A stretch of 64,000 nt of DNA from JAEUMG01 sp046349315 (GTDB lineage Bacteria; Pseudomonadota; Alphaproteobacteria; Rhizobiales; Aestuariivirgaceae), in NCBI GenBank assembly GCA_046349315.1, contig JAXMCQ010000011.1:1-64000 (forward strand), given 5' to 3'. The notes under the pieces are model-generated. The model did no database searches. It worked only from the letters and a program-made list of their open reading frames with translations, and was not told where the DNA came from. The position numbers and the translations under genes were made by a program. Shown piece by piece: positions 60,501 to 64,000 of the stretch (its first letter is position 1; every line of letters starts with the position of its first letter).

Positions 60501-61314
60501 GCATCTGGCGATCTACAAAGAGGACGAGAAGATCCGATTCCGCGACGTCGTTGCGCAACCGCGCAAGATTATCTCCTCGCCGATCTGGTCGGGGCTCGAA
60601 TCGGAAAAGGTCTGCTACAACGCCGGCTACACGAATGTGCATGAACTGATCCCGTGGCGGACGCTGACCGGCCGTCAGCAGCTCTATCAGGATCATCTCT
60701 GGATGCGGGCCTTTGGTGAGGGGTTCTGCGTCTATCGCCCGCCGATCGACACGAAGAGCGTAAAGCCTGTCATCGACCGCAAGCCCAACGGCAACACGCC
60801 GATCGTGCTCAATTTCATCACGCCTCACCAGAAGTGGGGCATCCATTCAACCTATACCGACAACCTCATCATGCTGACCCTCTCGCGTGGCGGCCCGTGC
60901 GTTTGGATCAGCGAGGTCGATGCCAGGAAGGCCGGGATTGTCGACAACGACTGGATTGAGGTTTTCAACACCAACGGGGCACTCGTCGCGCGCGCTGTTG
61001 TCTCGCAACGAGTGAAGTCCGGGATGTGCATGATGTATCATGCCCAGGAGAAGATCGTGAACGTACCGGGCTCTGAGCAGACCGGCTTGCGCGGGGGCAT
61101 TCATAATTCTGTGACCCGCACTGTCCTCAAGCCGACCCACATGATCGGCGGCTATGCCCAGCAGGCCTGGGGCTTCAACTACTATGGAACTGTCGGCTCC
61201 AACCGCGACGAGTTCATCGTCTTGCGGAAGATGGCCGAGGTGGATTGGCTCGATCGGCCTGCCGCGGACCAGCCGGGCGATATCCGCACTTCGAAATTGG
61301 AGGCCGCAGAATGA
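57553..61314 (+). CDS. narG: Respiratory nitrate reductase alpha subunit
   Basis: A 1253-residue molybdoenzyme that reduces nitrate to nitrite on the cytoplasmic face of the membrane. The FS0 [4Fe-4S] ligands are His50, Cys54, Cys58 and Cys93 (HGVNCTGSC, then RGCARGA), and the molybdenum ligand is Asp222 in SFYDWYCDLP, the same positions as in E. coli NarG. The length is normal for the family. AGGAAGG precedes the ATG. Its stop overlaps the narH start by 4 bases. It uses bis-MGD cofactor made by genes outside the window. Confidence 0.96.
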   Translation: MSQFLDRLAFFRKNVDTFSDGHGVVTNEDRSWEDGYRKRWQHDKIVRSTHGVNCTGSCSWKIYVKGGIVTWETQQTDYPRTRPDLPNHEPRGCARGASYSWYLYSANRVKYPLVRSRLLRLWREARATKTPVAAWKSIAEDKAKRASYVEKRGLGGFVRAEWNEVNEIIAAANAYTVKTYGPDRVFGFSPIPAMSMVSYAAGSRYLSLLGGVCMSFYDWYCDLPPASPQTWGEQTDVPESADWYNSSFLILWGSNVPQTRTPDAHFYTEVRYKGAKSVVICPDYSEASKFADLWISPKQGTDAALGMAMGHVILREFHIDRQAEYFRDYARQYTDMPMLVRLAKQGEHYVPDRFLRASDLAGACGEANNPEWKTLAYDENSGTIVVPQGSVGFRWGEKGKWNLEEKTSDGQETKLRLSLAEVKDELLPIGFPYYGNREHDHFLGTDHPSVLVRNVPVKKLQLVDGEAIVASVFDLFVANYGVDRGFGGEHLATSYDEIAPYTPAWAEKISGVPRDQIITTAREFARNAEKTKGRSMVIVGAGLNHWYHMDMNYRGIINMLVMCGCVGQSGGGWSHYVGQEKLRPQTGWLPLAFGLDWARPPRQMNSTSAFYAHTDQWRYETLDVSEILSPTAPAGPWDGALIDYNVRAERMGWLPSAPQLETNPLDIAKQATGSGLEAKDYVAKALKSGELKLSCEDPDKAENWPRNLFVWRSNLLGASGKGHEYFLKHLLGTKHGVMGKNLGEDGRIKPAEVVWHEEAPEGKLDLLVTLDFRMSTTCMYSDIVLPTATWYEKSDLNTSDMHPFIHPLTAAVDPVWGAKSDWDIYKGIAEAFSRVAPEVLGVEKDVVLTPIMHDTAGEIAQPFDVKDWKRGDIDPIPGKTMPAVTVVERDYPNLYKRFTSLGPLMQKLGNGGKGMSWNTEHEVEFLKKLNGQVLEEGVSKGLARIETDIDACEVILSLAPETNGEVAVKAWASLGGFTGREHTHLAIYKEDEKIRFRDVVAQPRKIISSPIWSGLESEKVCYNAGYTNVHELIPWRTLTGRQQLYQDHLWMRAFGEGFCVYRPPIDTKSVKPVIDRKPNGNTPIVLNFITPHQKWGIHSTYTDNLIMLTLSRGGPCVWISEVDARKAGIVDNDWIEVFNTNGALVARAVVSQRVKSGMCMMYHAQEKIVNVPGSEQTGLRGGIHNSVTRTVLKPTHMIGGYAQQAWGFNYYGTVGSNRDEFIVLRKMAEVDWLDRPAADQPGDIRTSKLEAAE

Positions 61315-62927
61315 GGATCCGTGCGCAGATCGCAATGGTGCTGAACCTCGACAAATGTATCGGGTGTCACACCTGCTCGGTCACATGCAAGAATGTCTGG
61401 ACCAGCCGGGAGGGCATGGAATACGCCTGGTTCAACAATGTCGAAACCAAACCCGGCATCGGCTATCCCCGCGACTGGGAGAACCAGGAGCGCTGGCGGG
61501 GCGGCTGGCGGCGAAAGAAGAACGGCAAGATCGAGCCGCGCATCGGCTCCAAGTGGCGGGTGCTCGCCAACATCTTCGCCAATCCCGATCTTCCCGAGAT
61601 CGACGACTACTACGAGCCGTTCACCTTCGACTACGAGCATCTGCAAAAAGCGCCCGAGATGCAGACCATGCCGACGGCGCAGCCCCGCTCGTTGGTGAGC
61701 GGCGAGCGCATGAAAAAGATCGAATGGGGCCCGAACTGGGAGGAGATCCTCGGCGGCGAATTCGCCAAGCGCTCTGTGGATGTCAATTTTGAAGGCGTTC
61801 AAAAGGAAATTTACGGCCAGTTCGAAAACACTTTCATGATGTATCTGCCGCGGCTTTGCGAACACTGCTTGAACCCGGCTTGTGTCGCCGCTTGCCCATC
61901 GGGCGCCATTTATAAGCGTGAAGAAGACGGCATCGTCCTGATCGACCAGGATAAATGCCGCGGCTGGAGGATGTGTGTCTCCGGCTGCCCGTACAAGAAA
62001 ATCTACTACAATTGGTCGAGCGGAAAATCCGAGAAATGCATCTTCTGCTACCCGCGGATCGAGGCGGGCCAGCCGACGGTCTGTTCGGAGACCTGCGTCG
62101 GACGCATCCGCTATCTCGGCGTGATCCTTTACGATGCCGATCGTATCGAAGCGGCGGCGAGCGTTGCCGCCGAAGACGACCTCTATCAGGCGCAACTCGA
62201 CGTTTTCCTCGATCCGAATGATCCAGACGTGATCGCCGAGGCCCGCGCGCAAGGAATACCGGAGAACTGGATCGAAGGCGCGATCCGCTCGCCGATCTGG
62301 AAGATGGCGATGGAATGGAAGGTCGCGTTTCCCTTGCATCCCGAATACCGGACCCTGCCGATGGTCTGGTATGTGCCGCCGCTCTCGCCGATCCAGTCTG
62401 CTGCCGCAGCCGGCAGCATCGGCCTCGACGGCGACATGCCGGACGTGCGCTCTTTGCGGATTCCATTGAAATATTTGGCGAACCTGCTGACCGCGGGAAA
62501 GGAGGAACCCGTCGCGCTCGCGCTGGAACGGATGCTTGCGATGCGCGGCTACATGCGGGCAAAAACCGTTGACGGTGTCATCGATGAAGGCATCGCCCAG
62601 CGCGTCGGATTGCGGCCAGAACAGATTGACGAGATGTACCGGATCATGGCGATCGCCAATTACGAGGATCGCTTTGTAATTCCGACCGCGCATCGCGAAC
62701 TCGGCGAAGATGCCTTCGATCTTCGCGGCTCATGCGGATTTACCTTCGGCAATGGTTGCTCCGACGGTTCTAGCGAGGTGAGCCTTTTTGGCAAGCCCAA
62801 GCGCGCAAAATCGCCCATGGAGTGGTGGGGTGATGCCAATGACGTTCAAAGTGTTCTCGGCACTCCCTCTCCTACCCGACTGTTGAACTTCAGAGGGCCA
62901 CAGGCGAACTTCGCGCTCACCTTCTAG
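61311..62927 (+). CDS. narH: Respiratory nitrate reductase beta subunit
   Basis: A 538-residue iron-sulfur protein carrying electrons from NarI to NarG. Cys16, Cys19, Cys22 and Cys26 form the first ferredoxin motif; LCEHCLNPACVAACP and CRGWRMCVSGCPYKK follow. The tryptophan in CRGWRMC marks the cluster that is [3Fe-4S] in this family. The usual length is about 510, and the last 30 codons run over the region that encodes the start of NarJ in another frame. A lost base in the G-rich run near 62821-62830 could explain this, since one extra G would give an in-frame TGA at 62831. That part is inference. Confidence 0.93.
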   Translation: MRIRAQIAMVLNLDKCIGCHTCSVTCKNVWTSREGMEYAWFNNVETKPGIGYPRDWENQERWRGGWRRKKNGKIEPRIGSKWRVLANIFANPDLPEIDDYYEPFTFDYEHLQKAPEMQTMPTAQPRSLVSGERMKKIEWGPNWEEILGGEFAKRSVDVNFEGVQKEIYGQFENTFMMYLPRLCEHCLNPACVAACPSGAIYKREEDGIVLIDQDKCRGWRMCVSGCPYKKIYYNWSSGKSEKCIFCYPRIEAGQPTVCSETCVGRIRYLGVILYDADRIEAAASVAAEDDLYQAQLDVFLDPNDPDVIAEARAQGIPENWIEGAIRSPIWKMAMEWKVAFPLHPEYRTLPMVWYVPPLSPIQSAAAAGSIGLDGDMPDVRSLRIPLKYLANLLTAGKEEPVALALERMLAMRGYMRAKTVDGVIDEGIAQRVGLRPEQIDEMYRIMAIANYEDRFVIPTAHRELGEDAFDLRGSCGFTFGNGCSDGSSEVSLFGKPKRAKSPMEWWGDANDVQSVLGTPSPTRLLNFRGPQANFALTF

Positions 62928-63526
62928 ACGAGGCGATGCTGTCGACATCCGCCATTCGCGGGCTCGCGCAACTGATCGGCGAGATAGAGGAGGGCGATAT
63001 ATTCGACCTGCAGGAGCGTTATGTGCTGCTGTTCGACCGGACGCGTTCGCTTTCGCTCCATCTCTTCGAGCACGTGCATGGTGAGAGCCGCGATCGCGGC
63101 CAAGCGATGATCGATCTCGGAAACATCTATGCCAAGAACGGGCTGGCGATCAGCGGGACAGAGCTGCCCGATTTTCTCCCGCTCTTTCTCGAGTTCCTCT
63201 CGACGCGTCCGGTAACTGAGGGACGCGCGCTGATCAGCGATACGGCGCACATCATTGTGGCGCTTGGCGAGCGCCTGGCCAAGCGCGGCTCGTCCTATTC
63301 CTCTGTCTTTAGAGCCATGGCGGAGCTGGCACCGGCGGCTCCCAAAGACGATGCAACTGAAACTCTGCGTGCCGAGGAAGACGGTGATCCCGATGACCTC
63401 GCCGCCCTCGATGCGGCCTGGCAGGACGAGCCCGTAACCTTCGGGCCCGAAACGCTCAATAGCTGCAAAGAAGGTTTGATTGCCCGCATAAGAGCGGGAA
63501 ACCGCCCTGCGCCAAGGGCGTCATAG
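62833..63526 (+). pseudogene. narJ: Nitrate reductase assembly chaperone NarJ with an apparent frameshift
   Basis: NarJ inserts the molybdenum cofactor into NarG. From 62936 to 63526 a 196-residue frame encodes MLSTSAIRGL..., then the family signature LQERYVLLFDRTRSLSLHLFEHVHGESRDRGQAM. The missing N-terminal 30-odd residues are present upstream in another frame: ATG CCA ATG ACG... gives MPMTFKVFSAL, and the frame two after a CCC run at 62865-62867 gives LSYPTVELQRATGELRAHLLDEA. Removing one C restores a protein of about 230 residues, the normal length. As written, translation from 62833 stops at 62884. Either it is a true lesion or a sequencing error; an internal start at 62936 would give a truncated protein. 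Confidence 0.85.
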
Positions 63527-63535
63527 GAGGGCGCG

Positions 63536-64000
63536 ATGAGCACATATCTGAACAACGCGATCTTCGGCTGGTACCCTTATCTCTGCCTGACGGTCTTCAT
63601 TCTCGGCAGCATCATCCGCTTCGACCGGGAGCAATATACCTGGCGCAGCGGATCGAGCCAGCTGTTGCGCCGGCGCCAGTTGATGTGGGGCTCGAACCTT
63701 TTCCATATCGGCATTCTCGTGATCTTTGCGGGTCATTTCGTGGGCCTGCTGACGCCGATCTGGATGTTTGACATGCTTGGCATCTCGCACGGTTTCAAGC
63801 AGCTCATGGCGATCGTCGTCGGCGGTATTGCCGGCCTCGTCTGCCTCGTCGGAATTGCCTTGCTGACTCATCGTCGCTTGCTTGATCCGCGCATCCGCAG
63901 GACGTCGTCATTCGGCGACATCGCCATCCTATTGCTGCTGTTTATCCAATTGCTCCTCGGATTGCTGACGATTGTCGTGTCGCTCAATCACCTTGACGGT
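63536..64000 (+). CDS. narI: Respiratory nitrate reductase gamma subunit, 3' end outside the window
   Basis: The first 155 codons of the membrane cytochrome b subunit, open to the window end. It anchors NarGH and takes electrons from quinol. Heme-ligand histidines are His57 and His67 (SNLFHIGILVIFAGHFVGL), one residue away from those of E. coli NarI. Hydrophobic segments match the first three to four helices. AGGAGG lies 5 bases before the ATG. The family is about 225-240 residues, so roughly 75 codons lie beyond 64000. Confidence 0.93.
   Translation, partial: MSTYLNNAIFGWYPYLCLTVFILGSIIRFDREQYTWRSGSSQLLRRRQLMWGSNLFHIGILVIFAGHFVGLLTPIWMFDMLGISHGFKQLMAIVVGGIAGLVCLVGIALLTHRRLLDPRIRRTSSFGDIAILLLLFIQLLLGLLTIVVSLNHLDG

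Noticed and set aside
1..64000. tRNA or rRNA genes
   Set aside because: I looked in the intergenic stretches on both strands and saw no cloverleaf-like or rRNA-like sequence.

Overview
The window looks like chromosomal DNA of an alphaproteobacterium of the order Hyphomicrobiales (rhizobia and relatives). The base composition is GC-rich. It carries families typical of that group: a BA14K-type exported protein, DUF992, DUF6636, glycine-zipper proteins, many ABC sugar importers and many Gfo/Idh/MocA dehydrogenases. Palindromic REP-like intergenic repeats fit the same group. I cannot name the genus from the sequence alone.

Layout. (1) 17-8616, all minus strand: a CUT2 sugar ABC importer (ATPase, permease, and a substrate-binding protein made of two near-identical fused domains), a strong terminator, then a five-gene operon (cyclase-family hydrolase, two SDRs, aldose epimerase, small exported protein). 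(2) 8727-16504: a divergent locus around a GntR/FadR regulator. To the left are a DSD1-type PLP enzyme, RidA and a PhzF-like protein; to the right are a DadA-like D-amino-acid dehydrogenase and a CUT1-type importer without an ATPase gene. (3) 16505-22023: a hypothetical gene, REP-like repeats, a DUF892 stress ferritin-like protein, a lipoprotein, divergent gluconokinase and L-idonate dehydrogenase, a Rieske oxygenase and a DUF992 protein. (4) 22125-29465: an Frc-type importer in an operon with an IolE-like dehydratase and one Gfo/Idh enzyme, divergent from two more Gfo/Idh enzymes. (5) 29531-32106: small exported envelope-type proteins with an FNR/FixK-like box. (6) 32123-35485: a second CUT1 importer without ATPase.

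(7) 35683-49943: a free-standing SDR, then a large divergent catabolic locus around an RpiR-family regulator. The left arm has a flavin monooxygenase with an NTF2-like N-terminus, a PP2C phosphatase, CutC and an amidase. The right arm has a NitT/TauT-type importer, a VOC-like protein, an unassigned TIM-barrel-like enzyme with a C-x-C-x2-C motif, an SDR and two Gfo/Idh enzymes. A perfect palindrome, TGTAATTTAATTACA, lies next to the regulator. This is my best candidate for an undescribed pathway. (8) 49944-53796: a graveyard of mobile DNA and broken genes: a SnoaL-like pseudogene, IS21-like end remnants, a DUF4242 fragment joined head-on to a serine-recombinase fragment, and an apparently complete IS481 element. 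(9) 53917-64000: a Crp/Fnr regulator divergent from narK-narGHJI, with two FNR-type boxes between them. narJ carries an apparent one-base frameshift, and narI runs off the window end.

How it works together: most of the window is uptake and oxidation of sugars, cyclitols or sugar-like compounds, with importer and dehydrogenase genes packed side by side. The right end supplies respiratory nitrate reduction under low-oxygen control.
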